Assembly: GCA_039028975.1 (NCBI GenBank)
Contig: JBCCHB010000160.1
Location: 1 to 36,849 of the forward strand
DNA from: JAHBNG01 sp039028975
GTDB lineage: Bacteria; Chloroflexota; Anaerolineae; Caldilineales; Caldilineaceae
Direction of reading: 5' to 3'
DNA: 36,849 bases
Shown: positions 8,395 to 15,893 of the stretch, one piece after another
How positions within the stretch are numbered: the stretch's first letter is position 1
How the letters are laid out: each line of letters begins with the position of its first letter
Made by a program: the position numbers and the translations under genes
Notes under the pieces: model-generated
Told to the model about the DNA's origin: nothing
Seen by the model: only the letters and a program-made list of their open reading frames with translations
Database searches by the model: none

Positions 8395-9252
8395 ATGGCA
8401 GAAATTCTTTTTATCACCTGTAACCGCTGGCCCAACATTTCGCAAAGCGACATGCTACTTGCCAATTCGTTGCGCAAACGCGGTCATAGCGTCGAATCAG
8501 TACCATGGCAAGGTGACTTCACACGCTTGCAAGCAGCCGATCTCCTCCTCTTGCGCAGCAATTGGGATTATCACTATGACCTGCCAGGTTTTACAGCCTG
8601 GCTTGATCAGATCGAAGCGGCAAGGTTGCCCATCTACAATCCCATATCATTGGTGCGCTGGAATTTGCATAAAAGTTACCTCTTTGATCTCGAGGCGCAG
8701 AGAATTTTGATTCCTAAGACACAGGTACTGAATAAAGACGAAGCGGTGGAACCGATTTTCGAACAACAAGGCTGGACCGAGGCGATCATCAAACCGCTAG
8801 TGGGCGCGAGCAGCCATCTGGTGGAGCGTGTGTCGCGCGCTGCGCTGGCAACCTGGTGTGAAGAGATACGGCCCCAGCGCGCCGACGAGGCATGGTTGAT
8901 CCAAGAATTCCGCCCTGAGATCCAAGAGACTGGCGAATGGTCATTGATCTTTTTTGCCGGCGACTTTTCCCATGCTGTGGTCAAGCAGCCGAGCGCAGGC
9001 GAATTTAAGCTCAACAGCCAATATGCGGGGCAAATCAAGCGCACAACCCCAGCATCTTCTCTACTACAACAGGCGCAGCAGGTCGTCGCGGGGCTACCGC
9101 TGATACCGCTTTACGCACGCATCGACGGCTTTGTTAGTAAAAACGGTGATTTTTTGGTGCTGGAATTGGAACTCAATGAACCGGGCCTCTACTTCACCTT
9201 TGCTCCCGAGCAAGCAAACCATTTTGCCGAAGTGATCCATGCTCTGTTGTGA
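8395..9252 (+). CDS. ATP-grasp fold enzyme (RimK/DcsG-like carboxylate-amine ligase)
   Basis: A 285-residue soluble protein of the COG0189-like ATP-grasp group that includes DcsG of cycloserine biosynthesis. The N-terminal pre-ATP-grasp part has the group's LRSNWDYHYDLPGFTAWL block (about residues 58-75). The ATP-grasp core shows the nucleotide lysine in IIKPLVGASSH (about 136-146), VVKQPSAGEFKLNSQYAG (about 198-215), and the metal-binding end LELELNEPGLYF (about 260-271). Such enzymes couple ATP hydrolysis to amide-like bond formation through an acyl phosphate. It is the only plausible biosynthetic ligase in the transport cluster. A role in making or tagging a small metal ligand is inference. 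The ATG at 8395 lies 10 nt after the permease stop. Confidence 0.7.
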   Translation: MAEILFITCNRWPNISQSDMLLANSLRKRGHSVESVPWQGDFTRLQAADLLLLRSNWDYHYDLPGFTAWLDQIEAARLPIYNPISLVRWNLHKSYLFDLEAQRILIPKTQVLNKDEAVEPIFEQQGWTEAIIKPLVGASSHLVERVSRAALATWCEEIRPQRADEAWLIQEFRPEIQETGEWSLIFFAGDFSHAVVKQPSAGEFKLNSQYAGQIKRTTPASSLLQQAQQVVAGLPLIPLYARIDGFVSKNGDFLVLELELNEPGLYFTFAPEQANHFAEVIHALL

Positions 9253-9266
9253 AATTTCTAAATTAA

Positions 9267-9346
9267 AGTGCGGTTATGTTGAAAAGGGTAGTTTCAATCG
9301 CCATTTTTAGAAGAAGGCTAACTACCGTTTTCAAACAGAGCTCACT
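9267..9346. repeat. 80-bp inverted-repeat element, copy 1
   Basis: Arms TTGAAAAGGGTAGTT (9279-9293) and AACTACCGTTTTCAA (9320-9334) are inverted, with 14 of 15 pairs and a 26-nt loop. Weaker complementarity extends to AGTG at 9267 and CACT at 9346. A second copy lies at 15575-15653 with conserved arms and flanks but a different loop. It sits 14 nt after the ATP-grasp stop and about 30 bp before the promoter of the next operon. No U-run follows, so it is not a typical terminator. Confidence 0.75.
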
Positions 9347-9376
9347 ATAAAGAGGTAAAGGTAAACAGTTCTGTAT

Positions 9377-9421
9377 TTGACAGTATTCTGCTTTTCCATA
9401 CAATTGAGACAGCGTCTCAAT
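9377..9421 (+). promoter_or_regulatory. Strong sigma70-like promoter overlapped by a palindromic operator
   Basis: TTGACA (9377-9382) and TACAAT (9399-9404) have a 16-bp spacer, a near-consensus promoter. A perfect palindrome ATTGAGAC-AGC-GTCTCAAT (9403-9421) begins within the -10 box and covers the expected start site, the place for a repressor to block initiation. The arm sequence (GAGAC/GTCTC) resembles operators of TetR-family repressors; the family assignment is inference. It should drive the four-gene operon 9444-15393. Confidence 0.65.
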
Positions 9422-9443
9422 AAGGCGCTTGGGGGTGATTACG

Positions 9444-10568
9444 ATGGCTACAGAAAAATTCGATGTCATCATTGTGGGGGCTGGTCCAGCCGGGGTAGGC
9501 ATGGGCGTCACCTTGCAAGAGATGGGTCTAGAGAACTTCATACTTCTTGACCGACATGAGGTGGGTGCCTCCTTTGCCCGATGGCCGGCAGAGATGCGGC
9601 TGATTACGCCCTGCTTCACCAGCAACGGCTTTGGGCCACCAGATTTGAACGCTGTTACCTACCATACCTCGCCCGCTCATATGCTTCAAAAAGGGCACCC
9701 AACTGGCTTGGAGTATGCCTATTATCTTAAGAATGTGGCTGAGCATTTCGAGCTACCCATCCGAACCGGTGTAGAGGTAGAGGCGGTCAAGCCCAACGCT
9801 ACCGGCCAGGGCTTTGAGGTGCAAACCTCGATCGGCCAGCTAGCAACCCAATTTGTAATCTGGGCGGCAGGCGAATTTCAATACCCTTGGCTCGATCCCT
9901 TCCCGGGTGCGGAACATTGTTTGCATAACAGCACCGTTTCTAGTTGGGCAAAGCTTGAGGGCGACTCCTTTGTGGTCATCGGCGGCTATGAAAGCGGCCT
10001 GGACGCGGCCTACAACCTAAGCAAGCGGGGCAAAGAGGTCGTGGTGCTGGATAGACAGTTCCGTTGGGAGAGCCGCCCCACCGACCCCAGCCGAGGTCTG
10101 GCCCCCTTCACCCACAGCCGTTTGCGTAGCGCCTTGAACAAAGGTCGGCTCGACCTGCAGGGTGATGTGACCATCGACGGCGTTGAACGAAACGGTCAGG
10201 GCTATTTCGTATTTGCCGAAGATGGTCGGATGTGGCATAGCCCCACCCGCCCAATTTTGGCACTTGGTTTCAGCGGTAGCCTGACATTGGTGGATAACCT
10301 GTTTGACTGGCATGAAGAAGGCTACCCGCTACTAACGGAACAAGATGAATCAATCGAGACACCAGGCCTGTTTTTAGTTGGCCCAGAGGTACGCCATGGG
10401 CAGGTTATTTTTTGCTTCATTTATAAGTTCCGACAACGTTTTGCCGTGGTCGCTCAAGCAATTGGTGAGCGGCTGGGCCTGGAGACCGAAGCCCTGGAAA
10501 TGTATCGCCGCCACCATATGTTTTTGGACGATCTATCCTGCTGTAATGTTGAATGTGCTGCTTGTTAA
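9444..10568 (+). CDS. FAD/NAD(P)-dependent oxidoreductase with Cys-rich tail
   Basis: A 374-residue flavoprotein of the YpdA/monooxygenase-like two-dinucleotide-binding group. The FAD Rossmann motif GAGPAGVGMG is near residues 13-22, a second (NAD(P)H) motif VVIGGYESGLDAA near 178-190, and the closing FAD contact is in TPGLFLVGPEVRHG near 310-323. The last ten residues form CCNVECAAC, which could bind a metal or act as a redox tail. The ATG at 9444 is preceded by GGGGGTGA with good spacing; an upstream in-frame TTG is less likely. It is the first gene of an operon with a metallophore-type MFS permease and two ABC half-transporters (gaps 12, 3 and 1 nt). It may reduce or oxidise the imported metal-ligand complex, but the substrate is not determined. 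Confidence 0.75.
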   Translation: MATEKFDVIIVGAGPAGVGMGVTLQEMGLENFILLDRHEVGASFARWPAEMRLITPCFTSNGFGPPDLNAVTYHTSPAHMLQKGHPTGLEYAYYLKNVAEHFELPIRTGVEVEAVKPNATGQGFEVQTSIGQLATQFVIWAAGEFQYPWLDPFPGAEHCLHNSTVSSWAKLEGDSFVVIGGYESGLDAAYNLSKRGKEVVVLDRQFRWESRPTDPSRGLAPFTHSRLRSALNKGRLDLQGDVTIDGVERNGQGYFVFAEDGRMWHSPTRPILALGFSGSLTLVDNLFDWHEEGYPLLTEQDESIETPGLFLVGPEVRHGQVIFCFIYKFRQRFAVVAQAIGERLGLETEALEMYRRHHMFLDDLSCCNVECAAC

Positions 10569-10580
10569 GAGAGGACAGAA

Positions 10581-11852
10581 ATGGACATTTCAAGTAAAGA
10601 ACAGCGACACAAAATGATTTTGCTTGGGGGATTATACATCACCCAATTTTTGGGGCTGGGCTTTATCATAACGGCAGTTCCCGCCATCATGCGCGAAAAC
10701 GGTGCCAGCCTCGACGAAATCGGGGTTATTTATGTTCTAGGTCTTGTCTGGGCCATCAAATTTTTATGGGCACCTCTGGTTGATCGTTACGGCTCCAAAA
10801 AGCACGGTCACTACCGCAGCTGGCTCATTGTCTTGCAAAGTCTTATCATTATTTCTTTGGTGGGTGCTGCATTTTATGATATTGGTACCCAACTCAATAT
10901 TTTGGCTATCTTTTTTGCCTTGATCTCACTTTTTTCGGCCACGCAGGACATCGCGGCTGATGCGCTTGGCGTCACCATCCTCAAGCCAGAGGAGCGGGGC
11001 ATCGGCAACAGCATTCAGATGGGCGGTGGCTTTATTGGCAACCTCATCGGGGGCGGCATTGTCCTCATCGCCTACGAATGGATCGGGTGGACGGCCAGCC
11101 TGCTCATCTTGGCGGCTGCGACGTCCATTCCTCTGCTTAATATTTGGCGTCACAAAGAGCAGCCTGCCCCCGCCGACGCACGCGACGAGAAGGTCGGCTA
11201 CCGTGATATGATTCGCTTTTTCCGTCGTCCGCGCATTGGTGGATGGGTGGCGGTTCTCCTGACTTACTCACTTGGTATCTCTGTAGTCTATGCCCTCCTC
11301 AACCCGATGCTCGTGGATATTGGCTGGTCGCTCGACCAGATAGGGCTGGCGACCAACATCGTTGGCATGATCGTCTCCATTTTGGGGGCAGCCGTTGCGG
11401 GGCTGGTGGTGCAAAGAATCGGCTGCAAGCTGGCCATGCTGATTGCAAACGTGATGGTTGGCCTTTCCATATTTGTTCTCTTTCCTACTGCGCAAGGCGT
11501 GAACAATGGTTCCCTTATTTATGGTTCCATCTGTCTGATGCTCTTTGCTTATGGTGCAAACTCGACCATTCTCGCCACAATGATGATGGATAAATCTCAC
11601 CCTGAAACGGCTGGCACAGATTACACGCTGCAATATTCCCTATTCTCTATTTTTTCGTTTGTGTTTTCGGGCGGTGCCCTTGCGCTGGCTGAGGTGATTA
11701 ACTATTCGGGCGTGCTGTGGATCAGCATTGGTATAACGGCTGTTTCCCTCGTCCTCGTCTGGATCTACAACGACTTTGAACCAGCCACCTTTGGGGGCGT
11801 AGCGTATGAGCTGCCGCTGGGTGATGATGCCCCCGTCGCCACAGGAGATTAG
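10581..11852 (+). CDS. MFS permease, RhtX/FptX/YbtX-like (siderophore transporter / AmpG-like) group
   Basis: A 423-residue inner-membrane protein with about 12 hydrophobic segments. Group features are the N-terminal GLYITQFLGLGFIITAVPAI, the block VWAIKFLWAPLVDRYG (about residues 56-71) and SATQDIAADALGVTILKPEERGIGN (about 117-141), as in RhtX/FptX/YbtX permeases and the related AmpG. RhtX and FptX import rhizobactin and pyochelin; YbtX belongs to the yersiniabactin locus and is linked to zinc uptake. The order MFS then two ABC half-transporters mirrors ybtX with ybtP/ybtQ. The ribosome site AGAGGA precedes ATG 10581; the next gene starts 3 nt after the stop. Confidence 0.78.
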   Translation: MDISSKEQRHKMILLGGLYITQFLGLGFIITAVPAIMRENGASLDEIGVIYVLGLVWAIKFLWAPLVDRYGSKKHGHYRSWLIVLQSLIIISLVGAAFYDIGTQLNILAIFFALISLFSATQDIAADALGVTILKPEERGIGNSIQMGGGFIGNLIGGGIVLIAYEWIGWTASLLILAAATSIPLLNIWRHKEQPAPADARDEKVGYRDMIRFFRRPRIGGWVAVLLTYSLGISVVYALLNPMLVDIGWSLDQIGLATNIVGMIVSILGAAVAGLVVQRIGCKLAMLIANVMVGLSIFVLFPTAQGVNNGSLIYGSICLMLFAYGANSTILATMMMDKSHPETAGTDYTLQYSLFSIFSFVFSGGALALAEVINYSGVLWISIGITAVSLVLVWIYNDFEPATFGGVAYELPLGDDAPVATGD

Positions 11853-11855
11853 CCA

Positions 11856-13646
11856 ATGACCCAGCCAGCTGAATCAAAAGAGCTTTCGCTTTGGGAGATT
11901 ATTACTCCCGTTAAGCGCCCCATCTACATCGGCATGACCCTTTCAGCCATCAGTGGCGTCGCTTGGGTCTCCGCTGTCATCCTGCTGCGCCCGATCATGA
12001 CCGAGCTGCTTCTGCCAGAACCAAATGTTGCTAGATTGTGGCAGCTTGGCGGCTTGATTCTGCTGTCGATTGTCGTTGCTATTATTCTACGCGTTTACTC
12101 CTTTACCTGGTCACACTGGGGGGCGTTTGAGCTAGAAGAGATTTTACGTACCCAGCTGACCATTCATTTGGCAAAAGTGCCGCTGGGCTACGTGGTCACC
12201 GCTGGCTCCGGCAAGCTCAAGAAGATTTTGATGGACGATGTGCGCAGCCTGCACACCTTTGTTGCCGATAGCACCCCGCTGTTGGCGCGCGGCTACACCG
12301 TCCCGCTGATTACCCTCGTCGTGATGCTGCTTGTTGATTGGCGTATGGCGTTTATCAGCTTGGTGCTCCTACCCGTGGGGCTGGTTGCCATGCGGATTGC
12401 CTTTCGGGATTACGCCGAAGGTCGGAACGCCTATGATGACGCCACCGAACGCATGAATCGCACCATTATTGAATACGTACAAGGAATGCAGGTCGTGCGC
12501 ACCTTTGACGATGGCAGCAGTTCCTTTCGCCGCTACCGCAACGCACTCACAGAGGCGACCGAGACGATGCGTGCTTGGGCCGACAGAAGCAAACATGGTG
12601 GTTACGTTGCCCGCACCTTCTTTGCTGCCCTGCCCACCCTTGCCGTGGTTATTCTGATTGGCGGCTACTTTGTCTCTCAAGGTACCCTCGATTTACCGAC
12701 GCTGCTGCTCTTTATCTTCATCGCGCCCACGCTGCCCGACTCCCTCATACCGATGATTTGGCTCTCCCAGCTGATCAATATGGCCAATGCTGGCGCCAAG
12801 CGAATTGGGCAACTGCTGGCCGAGCCAATTCTGCCCGAACCAGCTTCACCCATCTCCCCCCAAAATGGCAGCGTTCGCTTTGAAGAGGTCACTTTCACTT
12901 ATGAAGGGCGCACCACGCCAGCACTCGACAACGTTTCTATCGAGATGGATGAAGGAAGCATCACCGCTCTGGTTGGCCTCTCTGGGGCGGGCAAAAGCAC
13001 GGTCGCGCGGCTCATCCCGCGCTTTTGGGATGTTGATTCAGGGACGATCTATGTTGGTGATGTTGACGTGCGCCAAATGAGCAGCGACACCTTGATGAAG
13101 CAGGTGAGCTTTGTTTTTCAAAACCCGTTTTTGCTGCACGACACCATCCGCGAAAACATTCGCTTGGGCAAGCCAGAGGCGACAGATGACGAGGTTGAAG
13201 CCGCCGCACGCGCGGCACAAGCCCACGACTTTATCATCAATGAATTGCCAAATGGATACGAAACCAAAGCGGGGGATCGCGGCACGCGCCTCTCTGGTGG
13301 ACAGCGACAGCGCATCACCATCGCCCGCGCCATTTTGCAGGACAGTCCCATCGTGGTGCTGGATGAAGCCACGGCGTTTGCGGACCCCGAAAATGAGGCC
13401 AAAATTCACGCCGCCATCGCCAACCTCACGGCGGGCAAGACGCTCATTGTGGTCGCCCATCGGCTTTCAACGATTCAGGATGCCGACCAGATCGTGGTGA
13501 TGGGCAAAGGCAAAGTGGCCGAACGGGGAACGCATGAAGTTCTGGTTGGGCTAGCGGGCATCTATGCAAAGCTGTGGGCCAAGTATAATGAGGCACAAGG
13601 GTGGGGGCTGCGGCGTCCTGCGTATCAATCGGAGGCAGCGGATTAA
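11856..13646 (+). CDS. ABC half-transporter, YbtP/IrtA-like metallophore type (membrane-ATPase fusion)
   Basis: A 596-residue protein with an exporter-fold six-helix membrane domain (about 25-310) fused to an ATPase. Walker A is GLSGAGKST (about 374-382), the signature LSGGQRQR, and Walker B IVVLDEATAFADPENEAKI; the ATAFADPE D-loop is characteristic of the YbtP/IrtA/PchH siderophore group rather than lipid or drug exporters with ATSALD. The switch histidine is in IVVAHRLST. Members pair as heterodimers and, despite the exporter fold, several import metal-loaded siderophores (YbtPQ, IrtAB). The partner is the next gene, 1 nt downstream. The ATG at 11856 has GGAG upstream. Confidence 0.85.
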   Translation: MTQPAESKELSLWEIITPVKRPIYIGMTLSAISGVAWVSAVILLRPIMTELLLPEPNVARLWQLGGLILLSIVVAIILRVYSFTWSHWGAFELEEILRTQLTIHLAKVPLGYVVTAGSGKLKKILMDDVRSLHTFVADSTPLLARGYTVPLITLVVMLLVDWRMAFISLVLLPVGLVAMRIAFRDYAEGRNAYDDATERMNRTIIEYVQGMQVVRTFDDGSSSFRRYRNALTEATETMRAWADRSKHGGYVARTFFAALPTLAVVILIGGYFVSQGTLDLPTLLLFIFIAPTLPDSLIPMIWLSQLINMANAGAKRIGQLLAEPILPEPASPISPQNGSVRFEEVTFTYEGRTTPALDNVSIEMDEGSITALVGLSGAGKSTVARLIPRFWDVDSGTIYVGDVDVRQMSSDTLMKQVSFVFQNPFLLHDTIRENIRLGKPEATDDEVEAAARAAQAHDFIINELPNGYETKAGDRGTRLSGGQRQRITIARAILQDSPIVVLDEATAFADPENEAKIHAAIANLTAGKTLIVVAHRLSTIQDADQIVVMGKGKVAERGTHEVLVGLAGIYAKLWAKYNEAQGWGLRRPAYQSEAAD

Positions 13647-13647
13647 G

Positions 13648-15393
13648 ATGGTCGCGACCTACAATAACATGGTTCGGGCGGCTGGCTCAAAAGCACGCGA
13701 GATGCAGTTGGGCTTGCTGTATGCGATTTTTGGGGCAGTGGTGCAGGGGATTACGTATGCGCTGCTCTTTCCATTTTTCCGCGCCCTGTTTGCGGGTGAC
13801 TCAGGCTGGCAGCTCTATGGCGGGGTAATGGTGGTGCTGATTGTGATCGACGCCATTTTGCGCTGGCAAGAAAGCCGGTTTGATTTTACGACCCAGATGG
13901 ATGTGGGGCATGAGGTACGGATGAAGCTGGGGGAGAAGTTGCGTAATATACCGCTGGAATATCTCACCTCGCGGCAGGCGGGCGATCTGAACGTTGTGCT
14001 GAGCGGCAACGTCAACGATGTGGTGGTGATTATGGGCGGGCTTTCGAGCATCGTGTTGCACACCATCGTTGCACCCGTCACCACGGTTCTCATTACGCTC
14101 TTCATCGATTGGCGGATGGCGCTGGCGCTGGCGCTTCTATTTCCGCTGGCCATTCCAATTTATCAGCGCATTCGTCAGGTTGCGGCCAAAGAAAATCAGG
14201 TGTCGGCGGAGGCTCACGCCGTGGTTACGGCCAACCTGATTGAATATGCTCAGGGGTTAGAGGTTCTGCGCGCCGCTCGACAGGTTGGCACGAAATCGGT
14301 TCGACTCCAAGCGTCGCTGGCTGACCTGCGCCAAAAGCAAACGGTCGCCGCAAATTGGGGCATTGTGCCCAACATTGCCATCTCTTCCATTGTGCAGGTG
14401 GGCATGTTGCTGGTGACGGTGCTAGGAATCTACCTTGTGCTGGGTGGCAACGTCGAGATTGCCGTTTTGTTTGCCTTGTTGGGGATTACGGTGCGGTTTG
14501 CGGAGCCGCTTTCAATTTTTGCTAACTTAGCAACCATGTTTGACTTTATGGAGGCGGGGTTGGAGCGGATCAATGCGCTGCTTGATGTGGCACCGTTACC
14601 CGTGCGGCAGCCAACCCAGCAGCTTGAGGCGTTTGATATCCGCTTTGAACAGGTCGATTTTGCTTACGCATCAGGAAATGAGGGTGAAGAAGGGGAGCAG
14701 GTGCTGCACGATGTCTCTTTCCATTTACCCGCGAAAACGTTGACCGCGCTGGTTGGGGAATCTGGCGGGGGGAAGACAACGGTTACCAAACTGATGACCC
14801 GCTACGCCGACCCGCAGAAAGGCGCTGTCAAGATAGGGGGCGTGGATATTCGCGCGTTGGAGGCACCTGAGCTGATGCGCCACATATCTGTTGTTTTTCA
14901 AGATGTGTATCTGTTTGACGACACGATTCACAACAATATTCGCATGGCGAAGCCTGAAGCGACGGATGCTGAGGTGGAAGCGGCAGCGGAGGCGGCCAAC
15001 TGCCATGAGTTTATCAGCCGCTTGCCAGAGGGGTATGAGACGACGGTGGGCGAAATTGGTGGGTCGCTCTCGGGTGGGGAGCGGCAGCGGATTTCGATTG
15101 CGCGGGCTATTTTGAAGGATGCCCCGATTGTGCTGCTGGATGAGCCGACGTCAGCATTGGATACGGAGAGTGAAGTGGCAGTGCAGCGGGCGATTGACCG
15201 ATTGGTGGAGGATAAGACGGTGGTGGTGATTGCGCATCGTCTTTCGACGGTGGTGGCGGCGGACCAGATTTTGGTGCTGGAAAACGGCCGTATTGTTGAG
15301 CATGGCACGCATGACGAGATGCTAGCGAATGAAAACGGACGTTATGCTGCCATGTGGGTGGCGCAGCAACAGGCGCGTCGCTGGAAGGTGTAG
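13648..15393 (+). CDS. ABC half-transporter, YbtQ/IrtB-like, partner of the preceding gene
   Basis: A 581-residue membrane-ATPase fusion. The membrane domain is about residues 15-310. Walker A is GESGGGKTT, the signature LSGGERQR, Walker B IVLLDEPTSALDTESE and the switch histidine lies in VVIAHRLST. Start 13648 lies one base after the previous stop, with GGAGG at 13631-13635; longer in-frame starts would overlap the upstream gene by up to 80 nt without a better ribosome site. The D-loop here is the ordinary TSALD form while the partner has TAFADPE, consistent with an asymmetric heterodimer. It closes the operon begun at 9444. Confidence 0.85.
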   Translation: MVATYNNMVRAAGSKAREMQLGLLYAIFGAVVQGITYALLFPFFRALFAGDSGWQLYGGVMVVLIVIDAILRWQESRFDFTTQMDVGHEVRMKLGEKLRNIPLEYLTSRQAGDLNVVLSGNVNDVVVIMGGLSSIVLHTIVAPVTTVLITLFIDWRMALALALLFPLAIPIYQRIRQVAAKENQVSAEAHAVVTANLIEYAQGLEVLRAARQVGTKSVRLQASLADLRQKQTVAANWGIVPNIAISSIVQVGMLLVTVLGIYLVLGGNVEIAVLFALLGITVRFAEPLSIFANLATMFDFMEAGLERINALLDVAPLPVRQPTQQLEAFDIRFEQVDFAYASGNEGEEGEQVLHDVSFHLPAKTLTALVGESGGGKTTVTKLMTRYADPQKGAVKIGGVDIRALEAPELMRHISVVFQDVYLFDDTIHNNIRMAKPEATDAEVEAAAEAANCHEFISRLPEGYETTVGEIGGSLSGGERQRISIARAILKDAPIVLLDEPTSALDTESEVAVQRAIDRLVEDKTVVVIAHRLSTVVAADQILVLENGRIVEHGTHDEMLANENGRYAAMWVAQQQARRWKV

Positions 15394-15452
15394 GAAAAGT
15401 CAAGTCAAGCTAATGGCACATGCGATAGGAGAATTGAATTGAAACGGATACA

Positions 15453-15570
15453 ATATGATGTTGCGATTAACGGACCCTTATCTGCTTGTTGAACCGGCCA
15501 TTGCCATCATGACCACAGTTCTTGGGTTCAACTTGCTGGGCGATGGACTGCGTGATTGGCTCGACCCACA
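15453..15570 (+). pseudogene. Duplicated 3' end of a DppC/NikC-type permease gene
   Basis: This short stretch encodes TDPYLLVEPAIAIMTTVL and the same GLRDWLDPQ ending as the permease at 7554-8384, with silent and a few missense differences, and ends at the same TAA. Nothing of the first 230 codons is present. Immediately after the stop comes the second copy of the 80-bp inverted-repeat element, whereas in the intact locus the ATP-grasp gene lies between permease and element. It is a relic of a segmental duplication or of a paralogous operon that has since been deleted. Confidence 0.85.
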
Positions 15571-15574
15571 ATAA

Positions 15575-15653
15575 AGTGCGGTTGTATTGAAAACGGTAGT
15601 TCATTACTTCTGTCAATAGCGGCTGAAACTACTGTTTTCAAACAGAGCTTACT
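15575..15653. repeat. 79-bp inverted-repeat element, copy 2
   Basis: Arms TTGAAAACGGTAGTT (15587-15601) and AACTACTGTTTTCAA (15627-15641) enclose a 25-nt loop. The arms and outer flanks match the element at 9267-9346 at nearly all positions, while the loop has diverged. The remaining 15654-15893 holds no gene and only the leader of znuA. Confidence 0.75.
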
Positions 15654-15839
15654 ATATATACGAGTCTGCCCAATAGAACGCTTTGATAATTGTTTGCTGT
15701 TGGGGGCGTGCTCAGGCTATATGTGGGCCATATGATCCCGCTAAATGCACTGTGCACCGTCTCTTTGTTGTATTCGCTCATCAGCCGAAAGAGCGCAAAA
15801 TACCAAGTGTCTCTGACTAAGATCCGTAGAATTGCACTC

Positions 15840-15868
15840 TTTTCACAGATGAGCCATCGTATTATATA
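15840..15868 (+). promoter_or_regulatory. Possible promoter of znuA
   Basis: TTTTCA (15840-15845) and TATATA (15863-15868) with a 17-bp spacer lie just upstream of the znuA ribosome site AAAGGA. No recognisable Zur or Fur box was seen between 15654 and the start codon. Confidence 0.3.
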
Positions 15869-15893
15869 TACCAATTAACAAGAAAGGATTTTT

